64,000 nucleotides of DNA from Antedon mediterranea (lineage: Eukaryota > Echinodermata > Crinoidea > Comatulida > Antedonidae): assembly GCF_964355755.1 (NCBI RefSeq), contig NC_092673.1, forward strand, positions 16,495,001 to 16,559,000, written 5' to 3'. A program made the position numbers and the translations under genes. The stretch's first letter is position 1; every line of letters begins with the position of its first letter. Positions 46,556 to 58,587 of this stretch are shown piece after piece. The notes beneath the pieces were generated by a model. The model ran no database searches and was not told the origin of the DNA. It worked only from the letters and a program-made list of their open reading frames with translations.

Positions 46556-47991
46556 GAACAATTAATGATCACAAGGAAGATACTGTTAACAGCCCGTATG
46601 TAGAATATGAAAGATAGATGTGAAATGAAAAATATGTGAAAATATAATGGGAGTTTTGCCACAATGTAATGAATGACTAAAGGGAGTTAACTAGAAAGAT
46701 ACTCCGAGAGTGCATACCTCCGCCTACTGTGAAATTCTCCTACATAAGATTTCTCCGGTAAAAAAGAAATATATATATATATTTGTGTGTGTCTTAATGC
46801 TGTTTGTGATTTAGGCTAATTTCACTACAAGCATGTGTATGCGAGTTTGGTGTAATGGTTATGCAACAAGCCTTTCAATTAACAATAGCTTCAGTTGACT
46901 AACAATAGAACAGCCTCACGAAAATCAAACGAGTGAATTTGAAAAGAAATAGGTTTTTTAAACTACTCGCATTAAAAAACGTGCACATTAAATCGAATTA
47001 TGTTTTAAATTTACAAATCACAAGTTATAACTCTTGCCTCTTGTACAAAAATGAAGTTTTTTGGAAAAGTAGTTCTCGAGAAAATGCAATTTTAGTTTAT
47101 TTGTTACTTTAAGACTGCTCGCCGGCTTTTGGAAAATTCTGTCCTATCTTTTAACACTAGCAGGTCTGAATAGTATACTAAAAAAGTGGTCCAGAATTGG
47201 GACCATGGTCCCAAATGGTCCCAAAATTTAATGGAATGGTCCTTGACCACATATCTATCCGTATATTCATTTTGGTAAAGATCTTGTAATTAATTTTTGA
47301 GTAATCCTGCTAACAAACAAACAAAAAACAAACAGACAGACAGACAGATTGATTACATATACCTCCTTGGCGGAGGTAAATTAAATATTGCCATCAAAAT
47401 GTCAAAACTTTATAAGTTATTAAAGGATCAAATAAAAAGAAATCATTAAATGAAATTAAGTGAGTAATGCAAGGCCAGAATTATGTATGTAAATATTATC
47501 TCTTGTTTAATATTTAGATTTATTAAGCTTGACATGTCGTAGTGGTTATATTGAAAACCAATTCTCTTATTACATTACATTACCTACATCAGTTACATAA
47601 TTAACATACACATTCTGATTGGTAGGATATGGGAAAAACTTTTTTTTTTTATAATATTGATAAGTAGTTAGATGGTCAATTAGAGATGTCCTTACAGTCT
47701 TATTGTTTTTTCAAAGTGCATATTGTAGCTATAAACATGTTAAAGTAAAATAATAATTCGATAAATAAAGAAAATTCAAATTAATAAGGGGACAGGGTAT
47801 GAGGGCAGCAAATATGTGTTTGATGGTGATATAATGATACTGATGATAATAATGTTGTTATTTGTTTGTATTAATAACTACAGTAGTTATGATTAATGAT
47901 GCTAAATTGTATTTTAAATCAAGAAATCATGTAATAATTAGACTCATGACAATCTAAATGTTTTGTAACCAAGACAATAATATTTTCCACC
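46556..47991. repeat. 3' flank with an RTE-like LINE tail
   Basis: About 46699-47383 begins ATACCTCCGCC and ends CCTCCTTGGCGGAGGTAA, preceded by TTTTTGAGTAATCCTGC and AACAAACAGACAGACAGACA; these are typical of RTE-type LINE 3' ends. No clear AATAAA just after the stop codon. From 47384 to 47991 the sequence is AT-rich without recognised features. Confidence 0.45.
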
Positions 47992-50577
47992 CAACAACAC
48001 AATTTGTTGGGGATAAATCTAAAAGCTGTAGGAATCAATCCCTGTATTTATAGTACAGGGATTTTAACAACACAATTTGTTGTGAATAATATCCAAAAGC
48101 TGTAGGAATCACTGTATTTATAGTACAGGGATTTTAACAACACAATTTGTTGTGAATAATATCCAAAAGCTGTAGGAATCACTGTATTTATAGTACAGGG
48201 GATTTTAACAACACAATTTGTTGTGAATAATATCTAAAAGCTGTAGGAATCACTGTATTTATAGTACAGGGATTTTAACAACACAATTTGTTGTGGATAA
48301 ATCTAAAAGCTGTAGGAATCACTGTGTTTATAGTAATTAGTACAGGGATTTTAACAACACAATTTGTTGTGGATAAATCTAAAAGCTGTAGGAATCACTG
48401 TATTTATAGTACAGGGATTTTAACAACACAATTTGTTGTGAATAAATCTAAAAGCTGTAGGAATCCCTGTATTTATAGTACAGAGATTTTAACAACACAA
48501 TTTGTTGTGGATAAATCCAAAAGCTGTAGGAATCCCTGTATTTATAGTACAGGGATTTTAACAACACAATTTGTTGTGGATAAATCCAAAAGCTGTAGGA
48601 ATCCCTGTATTTATAGTACAGGGATTTTAACAACACAATTTGTTGTGGATAAATCTAAAAGCTGTAGGAATCACTGTGTTTATAGTACAGGGATTTTAAC
48701 AACACAATTTGTTGTGGATAAATCTAAAAGCTGTAGGAATCCCTGTATTTATAGTACAGGGATTTTAACAACGCAATTTGTTGTGGATAAATAAAAAAGC
48801 TGTAGGAATCCCTGTATTTATAGTACAGGGATTTTAACCACACAATTTGTTGTGGATAAATCTAAAAGCTGTAGGAATCACTGTATTTATAGTACAGGGA
48901 TTTTAACAACACAATTTGTTGTGGATAAATCTAAAAGCTGTAGGAATCACTGTATTTATAGTACAGGGATTTTCACAACACAATTTGTTGTGAATAAATC
49001 TAAAAGCTGTAGGAATCCCTGTATTTATAATACAGGGATTTTCACAACACAATTTGTTGTGGATAAATCCAAAAGCTGTAGGAATCACTGTATTTATAGT
49101 ACAGGGATTTTCACAACACAATTTGTTGTGAATAAATCTAAAAGCTGTAGGAATCCCTGTATTTATAGTACAGGGATTTTAACAACACAATTTGTTGTGG
49201 ATAAATCCAAAAGCTGTAGGAATCACTGTATTTATAGTACAGGGATTTTAACAACACAATTTGTTGTGGATAAATCTAAAAGCTGTAGGAATCCCTGTAT
49301 TTATAGTAAAGGGATTTTAACAACACAATTTGTTGTGGATAAATCTAAAAGCTGTAGGAATCCCTGTATTTATAGTACAGGGATTTTAACAACACAATTT
49401 GTTGTGGATAAATCTAAAAGCTGTAGGAATCACTGTATTTATAGTACAGGGATTTTAACAACACAATTTGTTGTGGATAAATCCAAAAGCTGTAGAAATC
49501 CCTGTATTTATAGTACAGGGATTTTAACAACACAATTTGTTGTGGATAAATCTAAAAGCTGTAGGAATCCCTGTATTTATAGTACAGGGATTTTAACAAC
49601 ACAATTTGTTGTGGATAAATCCAAAAGCTGTAGGAATCACTGTATTTATAGTACAGGGATTTTAACAACACAATTTGTTGTGGATAAATCCAAAAGCTGT
49701 AAGAATCCCTGTATTTATAGTACAGGGATTTTAACAACACAATTTGTTGTGGATAAATCCAAAAGCTGTAGGAATCCCTGTATTTATTATAGTACAGGGA
49801 TTTTAACAACACAATTTGTTGTGGATAAATCTAAAAGCTGTTGGAATCCCTGTATTTTTAATACAGGGATTTTAACAACACAATTTTTTGTGGATAAATC
49901 CAAAAGCTGTAGGAATCCCTGTATTTATAGTACAGGGATTTTAACAACACAATTTGTTGTGGATAAATCTAAAAGCTGTAGGAATCACTGTGTTTATAGT
50001 ACAGGGATTTTAACAACACAATTTGTTGTGGATAAATCTAAAAGCTGTAGGAATCCCTGTATTTATTGTACAGGGATTTTAACAACACAATTTGTTGTGG
50101 ATAAATCCAAAAGCTGTAGGAATCCCTGTATTTATAGTACAGGGATTTTAACCACACAATTGGTTGTGGATAAATCTAAAAGCTGTAGGAATCACTGTAT
50201 TTATAGTACAGGGATTTTAACAACACAATTTGTTGTGGATAAATCCAAAAGCTGTAGGAATCCCTGTATTTATAGTACAGGGATTTTAACAACACAATTT
50301 GTTGTGGATAAATCCAAAAGCTGTAGAAATCCCTGTATTTATAGTACAGTGATTTTAACAACACAATTTGTGGTGGATAAATCTAAAAGCTGTTGGAATC
50401 CCTGTATTTTTAATACAGGGATTTTAACAACACAATTTGTTGTGGATAAATCCAAAAGCTGTAGGAATCCCTGTATTTATAGTAGTTAGTACAGGGATTT
50501 TAACAACACAATTTGTTGTGGATAAATCCAAAAGTTGTAGGAATCACTGTATTTATAGTACAGGGATTTTCAAAAAA
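47992..50577 (+). repeat. 69 bp satellite, about 37 monomers
   Basis: Monomer core: AACACAATTTGTTGTGG, AAAGCTGTAGGAATC, CTGTATTTATAGTACAGGG. AATCCCTGTA and TACAGGGATT form a 10 bp hairpin in every CCC-type monomer; CAC-type monomers carry a mismatch. Because 69 is a multiple of 3, long open frames appear (545 codons at 48852-50489). They are repeat artefacts. Confidence 0.9.
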
Positions 50578-51647
50578 TGACCAAATTGATAATTATATTA
50601 ATGATGTGCAATTAGTCAGTCTGTGAATTAACTGTCACCCTTTTTAATTCATATTTTGCGATATCAATGTTGTCATCCTTCATACTGAATTTTGGTTAAA
50701 GTGTGGCCTACTGTACTTAATAGGCCTATAATAAATATAATAAGTCAATTCACATTAAAATTTTGTTCTTTCTTTTCTAAGTTGGCAAAATTACAAAACA
50801 AAACATGACAAACACATATGTGTGTTTTTCTGTTTTGTTTTTGTAATTTTGAACATATTTACATTAATTATAAATAACTAACATGTGCATATTATGCAAA
50901 TTAGACCGGAGGTAAACGGAAGTACAGAACGATGTTTAAATATGATTTGAATAAATAAATGTTTTTGTACAGAACTGAATTATATCTTTTATATGAATGA
51001 ATTTTCTAATATCTATTTGTTAAAAATGAAATGTTTTATATTTTGATATTTTTCACTTTTAATTCAATTTTGTAAATTAAAACTCAATTAAGTATTTATG
51101 CTGCTGTGTTTTAATGTTTATATTCATATATTTTTAAATAAATACTAATGAATGAAAAGCTTTTTTTTTGTTTGTAAGGATTGTGTGGTTGTTTGGAAGG
51201 GGGAGATTTTAACATCGAGGATATCATTATACTGTATCAAAATGTACGTGGTTTGCTATTCATTGTATATTATACAAAATATCCATTCCACCAATCCAGA
51301 GAGTAATAAAATTCTTCGATATTATACATTACACAGCGATGTTAAGTCGTAGACAAAAATGGTGATTGCGCCCTCTATAAAATATAAAAGTTTATTCACC
51401 CAACAAACCACTCAACAACATGCATGGGATGCCGAAGAATGTCAAACACAAGAAGTAAGTTTTTGTTTCATTATCATTACTGTATCCTAGGTCTACAAAC
51501 TTAGTACTATATTATATCGGCCTAGATAGGCCTAGCTAGGCTAGTTCTAACTAGCTAGGGCAGGCCCTACCTCTAGCTATCAAAGGCTTTTACTAATTTA
51601 GCCCTTATAGCTAGGCCTATTCTATATACTATATTATAGTGGGCCTA
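50578..51647. other. AT-rich spacer
   Basis: No gene proven. A TATAAAATATA box at 51376 is followed by ATG at 51420 and a good donor (AAGAAGTAAGT, 51450), which could be a first exon; no partner exon was found. Confidence 0.35.
51376..51453 (+). promoter_or_regulatory. Possible TATA promoter with short first coding exon
   Basis: TATAAAATATA lies 44 bp before ATGCATGGGATGCCG; the frame from the second ATG reads MPKNVKHKK up to GTAAGT. Without a downstream exon this is a hint only. Confidence 0.2.
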
Positions 51648-51655
51648 AAATAGGC

Positions 51656-53882
51656 GGAGTATGGTCGAAGCGGCCGCCAACCAAAGCGGCCGCCAGTTTA
51701 ATATCGTCATTTGTATGGAACGCCATGTGCGCTTTAATCTTTGATTGTCGTTGTCAACGCCATGGCCTATGGCGAGTTGAGTTACAGCTAAATAAATATA
51801 AGCCAACTCATGTACTATCAAATCTTTATATTTCTATAAAAATTAAGTTTGCCTGCCGATAAATCAATGTATATTTTATTTGTATTACTATTAAACTAAT
51901 ACATATATCGAAATATATTTTGCCGAACCTTTATATCTCGTTTACATACTATTGAATCCTTATACAGTATTGCAATAATAATTTACGTATACGGTATTGC
52001 CGAATCTTTATATCTCATTTACATACTATCAAATTTTATACACAGTATTGCAATAATAATTTACGTACGGTATTGCCGAATATTTATATCTCATTTACAT
52101 TTAACTATCGAATTTTATACAGTATTGCAATAATTTACGTACGGTATTGCCGAATATTTATATCTCATTTACATTTAACTATCAAATTTTATACAGTATT
52201 GCAATAATAATTTACGTACGGTATTGCCGAATATTTATATCTCATTTACATACTATCGAATTTTATACAGTATTGCATTAATAATTTACGTACGGTATTG
52301 CCGAATCTTTATATCTCGTTTACATACTATCAAATCTTTATACAGTATTGCATTAATAATTTACGTACGGTATTGCCGAATATTTATATCTTGTTTACAT
52401 ACTATCGAATCTTTATACATTATTGCAATAATAATTTACGTACGGTATTGCCAAATATTTATATCTCGTTTATACACTATCGAATCTTTATACAGTATTG
52501 CATTAATAATTTACGTATACGGTATTGCCAAATCTTTATATCTCGTTTACATACTATCAAATCTTTATACAGTATTGCATTAATAATTTACGTACGGTAT
52601 TGCCGAATATTTATATCTTGTTTACATACTATCGAATCTTTATACAGTATTGCAATAATAATTTACGTACGGTATTGCCGAATCCTTATATCTCATTTTT
52701 ACATACTATCGAATCTTTATACAGTATTGCATTAATAATTTACGTACGGTATTGCCGAATCTTGATATCTCATTTGACATATGTACTATTGAATCTTTAT
52801 ACAGTATTGCATTAATAATTTACGTACGGTATTGCCGAATCTTGATATCTCATTTGACATACTATCGAATCTTTATACAGTATTGCATTAATAATTTACG
52901 TACGGTATTGCCGAATCTTTATATCTCGTTTACATACTATTGAATCTTTATACAGTATTGCATAATAATTTACGTATGGTATTGCCGAATATTTATATCT
53001 TGTTTACATACTATCGAATCTTTATACATTATTGCAATAATAATTTACGTACGGTATTGCCGAATATTTATATCTCATTTACATACTGTACTATCGAATC
53101 TTGGTTTTTATTATTAGTATTAGGGTGTGTTATACATTTAAGTGTTATTCCATTGTAATACATTGTTTGTGTTTTCAATAAAGCAACATGGGACGCGCAC
53201 CTAATGTGCAGCAGCACTATTGCTGGCCGTCAGTCGAGTTATTAGCAGAAATTCGCGTAATTAATTACCGTATCAAACAGACACTTTCATCTTATTTTAG
53301 TATTTAAAACTCATTTTCAATTGATCAATATTTAAATATCTGAAGTAATAAAATAGTGTAGGGATATTAAATAAATTGCTGTCATCATGTTATTGTAATT
53401 AAATTATGATTGCGAACACTACTAGTTACTTTATTAATTAATTAATATACAATAACAAATATTTTTAAATTAATTATTAATATATTTATATATTTTGATT
53501 TACTTTATTGATTGGTTTATTTATATATAATTCTTAATAATTGGCTTATTATTATATTATATTAATATACAATATAAACACCACAATGTATTTTATAGAC
53601 TTTATTAAACATATATCATTTAGAACAGTTAAAATAAGTAATCATCGACTCGCCATTTCGTTTAAAAGAAGGTACGCGTATCACATTCAATCTGTAAAAA
53701 AAGAGAATAAATTACATAATAATGTAGATTGTTATTTACGTCCGAGGTAAAGAAAACCTGTCGAAACAATGACAATCAAAGATTACAAAACAACGACAAT
53801 CAAAGCGCACACGGCGTTCCATACAGATTACCGTTATTGAACTAGCGGCCGCTTTAGTTGGCGGCCGCTTCGACCGTAATCC
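51656..53882. mobile_element. TIR element with NotI-rich ends and internal satellite
   Basis: The left end GGTCGAAGCGGCCGCCAACC is inverted at 53855-53876. Inverted similarity extends ~110 bp (GTATGGAACGCC, GTGCGCTTT, GATTGTCGTTGT). AAATAGGC at 51648-51655 and 53883-53890 is an 8 bp target duplication, as in hAT-type elements. Each end has two GCGGCCGC octamers. The centre is filled by a 75 bp satellite and AT-rich DNA. No transposase. Confidence 0.75.
51930..53105 (+). repeat. 75 bp satellite inside the TIR element
   Basis: ACGGTATTGCC recurs at 51991, 52067, 52141, 52218, 52292, 52367 and 52442 and onward, spacing 74-77 bp, about 15 copies. Unit words: TTTACGTACGGTATTGCC, TATATCTC, TACATACTATC, TACAGTATTGCA. 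Open frames here are artefacts. Confidence 0.9.
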
Positions 53883-54061
53883 AAATAGGCTAGGCCCCTA
53901 GTAGAATAAAGACAGGCCTGCTGAGGGAGTCTCCACAACTTGTCGTTAGAGAACAGACATCAACTGCATTGTGATTGGTCCTAAGACGAACATAAACACA
54001 TGGATGGATGAGGATGTAGAGGGATTCTGGGTTTATAATTGTTTTTAAATATCGTTTTTTA

Positions 54062-54660
54062 GGCGCTAGTTCCGTTTTGCACCTGTCGTTTATTTCTACT
54101 CAAAATTGGTTAAGTAACTTTATCGTGAGTTCCACACCTTAGAATTAGGCCTCAAAAATACTTTTACGAAGGAGATCACACAAAAAGTAAAAAATAAATC
54201 CTTTAAATTGATGAATTTACAGACATGTTTCTCGCACATCGGTTTGTGAATTTCGCATACTCCATGTTGCTATTTGAAAACAGCAAATTATTAGCAGTAA
54301 AATGTTACAGCATTTTTATTGACAAAATATATTAAAATTAAACGTGTATTTCAATAATAAATGCATTAAAAAAAGACGCATTCCACTGAGTTTTTAACCA
54401 TCTATTGTTGTTGCTCTTTTGGCGCTCCATAGAAACGAAAATATTGAACTTCGAGTATGCTAAATTCGCGAACGGTATGCGAGAATCATGTCTGTAAAAT
54501 CATCAATTGAAGGATTTATTTGTTACTTTTTATGTGATTCTTCTTCATTAAAGTACTTATGAGGCCCAATTTTAAGGTGTGGTATTCACAATAAGTTGCT
54601 TAACAATTTCGAGTCAAAAGGAAGTCGAAATAAAAACAGGTGCGAAACGGAACTAGCGCC
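54062..54660. mobile_element. MITE of the GGCGCTAGTTCC family, copy 2
   Basis: The TIR GGCGCTAGTTCCGTTTTGCA is inverted at the right end (GGTGCGAAACGGAACTAGCG, then CC). GTTTTTTA at 54054-54061 and 54661-54668 is a perfect 8 bp target duplication, consistent with hAT-type transposition. 599 bp, non-coding. Confidence 0.85.
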
Positions 54661-54811
54661 GTTTTTTATTAAATAAAAAATATTATAACTAGGCTAAGCC
54701 TATATAGACATGTCAGAATGAAGAAGTAATATTAATAACGAGAAATTTAAACAATTAAATTTCATATACATTTTAGGGTAAATTCATGGAGAGTCTGTTT
54801 TTCAGCAGCTT

Positions 54812-56362
54812 AAGCCTGGTTTCCAGTCAACGTAAGATTTGTTTCTGCTTACGATTGCGTCGTTTTCTTACGATTACGCTTGCGTTCCGATCAGTTGACC
54901 AAAAACTAACGTCGACACAAAATTGTCATAATCACGTTGGACCGCAAAAATTTAATGTGCTGATTCCGTCGTTACGAAAGTTGAATTTATCGCAAAGTCT
55001 GTCCTTCTTGCCCTTACGTCGAGTTGAAATTTTTCCTTGCGATTACAACACATGACGTGATAACAAGAAATGATTTCTGATTGGCTCATAAATTCCGCGC
55101 GAAAAGAGGAGGCCATTTTCCAAAACATAAACAGTGCAGTGAGGCTATGACATATTTTTTACATAATCTTAATTTTTATTAATTAAAATGTTTTATCAGT
55201 TCTTCTTTTGATAGTCGCCGACAAATTTAGTCTTTTTATTCTGAGAATTATTTTATGAGCGGCTTAAACAATCCCATGATTTTACCCACCCGAGAGAGCT
55301 TGTTTATCGGAGTTTTAATTTTGTGTCTGCCGCCTTTTGTTTTGATTTTCTTTGTACCACCCTGCATGGCTTAATTATTGTTTATGATTAGACTGTTGTT
55401 ATAACGTTGAATATCATGACTTGCCTACGATGTTATTTACATAAATACATTTTATCTATTGGTTTTTTTTACCCGGTTTTCATTTTTTTATAAATAGATA
55501 ATTCAAATGATGTAGGCTAATAATTATTTATTTTCATCATCAAATTATCATAGGCCTATAAATTTCAAACACTACGGTGAATTTAATAAATATATATTAT
55601 TAATTTATTACCTAACCTACCTTCATCCTACAATTAAAACAAAATCATTACGTAATTTTTCCCCACCTGCTTTTTAATGCAAACTATATGCCAGGTGAAC
55701 GTACAGTATTGTTCCTGATGATCCTGATGATGACACTGTTCTCTAACATTTTATGACATTTTATTGCCATATAGTTTTTAATTTAGTCCGCCTATGTGTA
55801 TTATTTTTACCCATTATATTGTATACTATGTTTATATAATTATATTTAAGTAACAAGCAAGACAATTTTGTATAGTTCTCACATCTATTTTGTATTTCAT
55901 CCACCTAAATTATTACATTCTATTACGAATTGAACAACATCGTGGTTCAGGTTTATTTACGTATCATTTATTGTCAACAATATTCTTATATACATACGGT
56001 ACTTTCTACTTTATTTCACCTTTCCAAGCTTTGACCTTCTTGACAACGTCACATAATCCTCGTCACTGATTGGCTGGTTCTCAAGTCAACTTTCGTAAGC
56101 GTAAGCGGAAGGGTATAAAATCGCATCGTAAGGCATGTTCATCCAGAAATTCACCGGTTTCCTGTCGAACAGTCGAATATCGACGTAACAGACGGAAGCT
56201 TCAGTCACCGGTTTCCTGTCAAACACTTGTACTACGGCGATTTCTACTTGCGTTACGTCGTTTTGACATTTAGCTTTTTTCAACCGGTTTCCTGTCGATT
56301 TTCAATTTCCAATGTAAAAACGACGCAATCGTAAGAAATTCTAATTTCTGGAAACCAGGCTT
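54812..56362. mobile_element. TIR element with AAGCCTGGTTTCCAG ends
   Basis: AAGCCTGGTTTCCAG at 54812-54826 is inverted exactly at 56348-56362, and TTA stands on both sides if the terminal AA pairing is trimmed. A 3 bp TTA duplication would suggest PIF/Harbinger. The interior near both ends repeats CGTAAG and CACCGGTTTCCTGTC words. No transposase frame, so non-autonomous. Confidence 0.65.
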
Positions 56363-58232
56363 TAGGAAAGCTCATTAATATTCATGAGATAATTCACAAA
56401 ATCACGTCATCAGTGGATTCCAAACTCGCGACGTCATGTACGTTGTGTTTGTCGACTAATTTACATCTTTCTCCCCTGTCAAACGACGACCACCCGATCA
56501 TTGTGAAATACATTTTTTGTAGATTTTCTAAGCTAGAAGGCCTAAAGTGTAATAATAACAGTAGTAGCATATATTTATTTGACATTTAATGAATACAAAA
56601 TTTAGTACAGATCATAGAGTCATAAATTGTACTATTTTTACACCTCTATAGTACAGATTGTATTATCGGCTTCACGTACTAGGCCTAGCCTAAATCATTT
56701 TTTTTTATGGGTGAGAGCCATTCTGACTACCGTAGGGATTCCATGTCATGATGGCTACGTTAAAACATTGGGGCCCGTGGGCCTAGCTAGCCTACTAGAC
56801 GATTGGCCCATAAATAACAAAACTCAGTGGATTCCAAACCCATCCTATCAACCAAACTCCTAAACAATTAAATCTAAACCTAAAACGTTCTACAAAATCG
56901 GCTGTATGTCAATATTGAGGCAAAACAAGGTCCGATCGCCGTCCGCACGTTATGGTGTCCCGCGATCGTCTAAGTAGGCCTAAAATACTCTCCAAAAAAG
57001 CGGATACTGCATCAAGCAAGTTGACCTAGTAGTAGGAAGGAGACCTAGCCGATCCGGCCCAGTTAAAAATTGAGCTAGCTAGTGTAGTAGACCCTATGCG
57101 AATTGATACTACCAGGCCTTTATAGGCTACATTTGTTAAAATTAGCAATACTATGTTCACCAATATTCCAACTCTCTCATTCGATCTCTATTATCTATAA
57201 GATACCACTCCGGTAGGTCGAGTCGACCTTCAATCAAATACTGTACATCGTTCATGTAGTGATTATAGACGGGGTATACTCGACCCGACCAGTTTGGTAT
57301 TTTATACTGTATCTGCTTATCATGTGACGATGTCAACCATGGGCAGAGAGCATGTGTATTGCTCCTCAGCAGCAGGAATGTACAGTATAAGTTACGCTTC
57401 ATTGATTTTGAAGGCTTTTCCCTAAGTCAGTGCGAAAATCGGCAAACGTAAACTGAGTCTCCAAATGATTTTACACAATTGTGATGAATTTTCATAGAAA
57501 ATTGACTTTATAAATGGGAAGACCGACTAAAATTACATCAGATAAGTATAATTTTACAAAAGTAATTGATATGGTTAATGATAACGAGTCGTCGGAAGAT
57601 TGACCATTTCACGAATTTCCTATTCTGTAACCACAGTGTGATTTTGCCGTAGCTGCACTTGTAATCTGGCCTCATTTCACAGCCTTCGTTCTGCTTCACT
57701 GGGTGCTTATATAAATTGAAACTTTTACCGTTCAAGAGACAAACAAATATATTTTTTACTATTAATTTTAAAAGTTCATGCTCGACTGATTATTGAGGAG
57801 ATCGGGCCTCCAGCCCTTGTAACCAAACATTTTTAAAAACCTATAAAAAAGAATTGACAAGCAGAGAGTCGACCCCTGCAACCCTGCCTCTAGGCCTATA
57901 CCCTCATCAATACACCACCGATCCATCCAGCTTGTTGATCGAATCAGGTTTTACTTTGTATAATATTAATAGAGAACAAATGTATTATATTTGTAAGCAT
58001 TTTAACCAACCAATCAGAACTGAGTTGACGTTGTTTCTATACTGGTGTCACCACATAACAAACAGGCCTTCCATGGGGTTTCCCTGATCTCACAACATGC
58101 ATTCAAACACACCGTTGTGGTCTTTCATTTTCAGAAAACACAGTGTGGTGGTCTTTTGTTTTCATGATGCATCAAACAACTACAATGCACTGCAAGTTTG
58201 ATGTGATGCGTAAAAAAACTTTTTTATTTAAA
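56363..58232. other. Unassigned sequence
   Basis: No open frame with recognisable domains. GTGGATTCCAAAC occurs twice (56412, 56827). Nothing else supported. Confidence 0.35.
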
Positions 58233-58587
58233 TGTAACGGTAGTCGTGTCGAGGGCCAAGACAATAACGATGGCACAAAATTATTCAATGTACAAAATAT
58301 AATATTTATTCAATCAAAAGTAATATAATAAAACAATGTGAAAATGTAGTGATTCTGACTGATGTTATAGTCTCAAGAATCAATACGCAAACTAACTAAC
58401 TTAACTACAAAACATATATTTATATTAAGGGGACAAAAGTATGACTAATTAAATGGTACCACATCCTGATTGACTTTCCTTGGAATACCCTCCTCAGGAA
58501 TGTAGTGTTCCAAGTTTAGTAGGCATCGGGGAGAGTAAGGGGTGAATAGCCTGTGTGACTAATAGGGTTTGGTCCCACCATGTTACA
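58233..58587 (-). repeat. Candidate 3' LTR of the Gmr1-like element
   Basis: Starts TGTAACGG and ends CATGTTACA on the plus strand, so TGTAAC...GTTACA termini. On the minus strand it is preceded by the purine-rich GAGCGGGGGAA. The partner LTR lies outside the window, so the ends are not confirmed by comparison. Confidence 0.5.

Noticed and set aside
48852-50489. 545-codon open frame
   Set aside because: Arises because the satellite period (69 bp) is divisible by three; it lies wholly inside the array and has no splice or promoter context.
47992-50577. CRISPR-like regular repeats
   Set aside because: Monomers are contiguous with no unique spacers, in an intron-bearing eukaryotic sequence.
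52224-53158. Overlapping open frames of 60-145 codons
   Set aside because: By-products of the 75 bp satellite inside a transposon.
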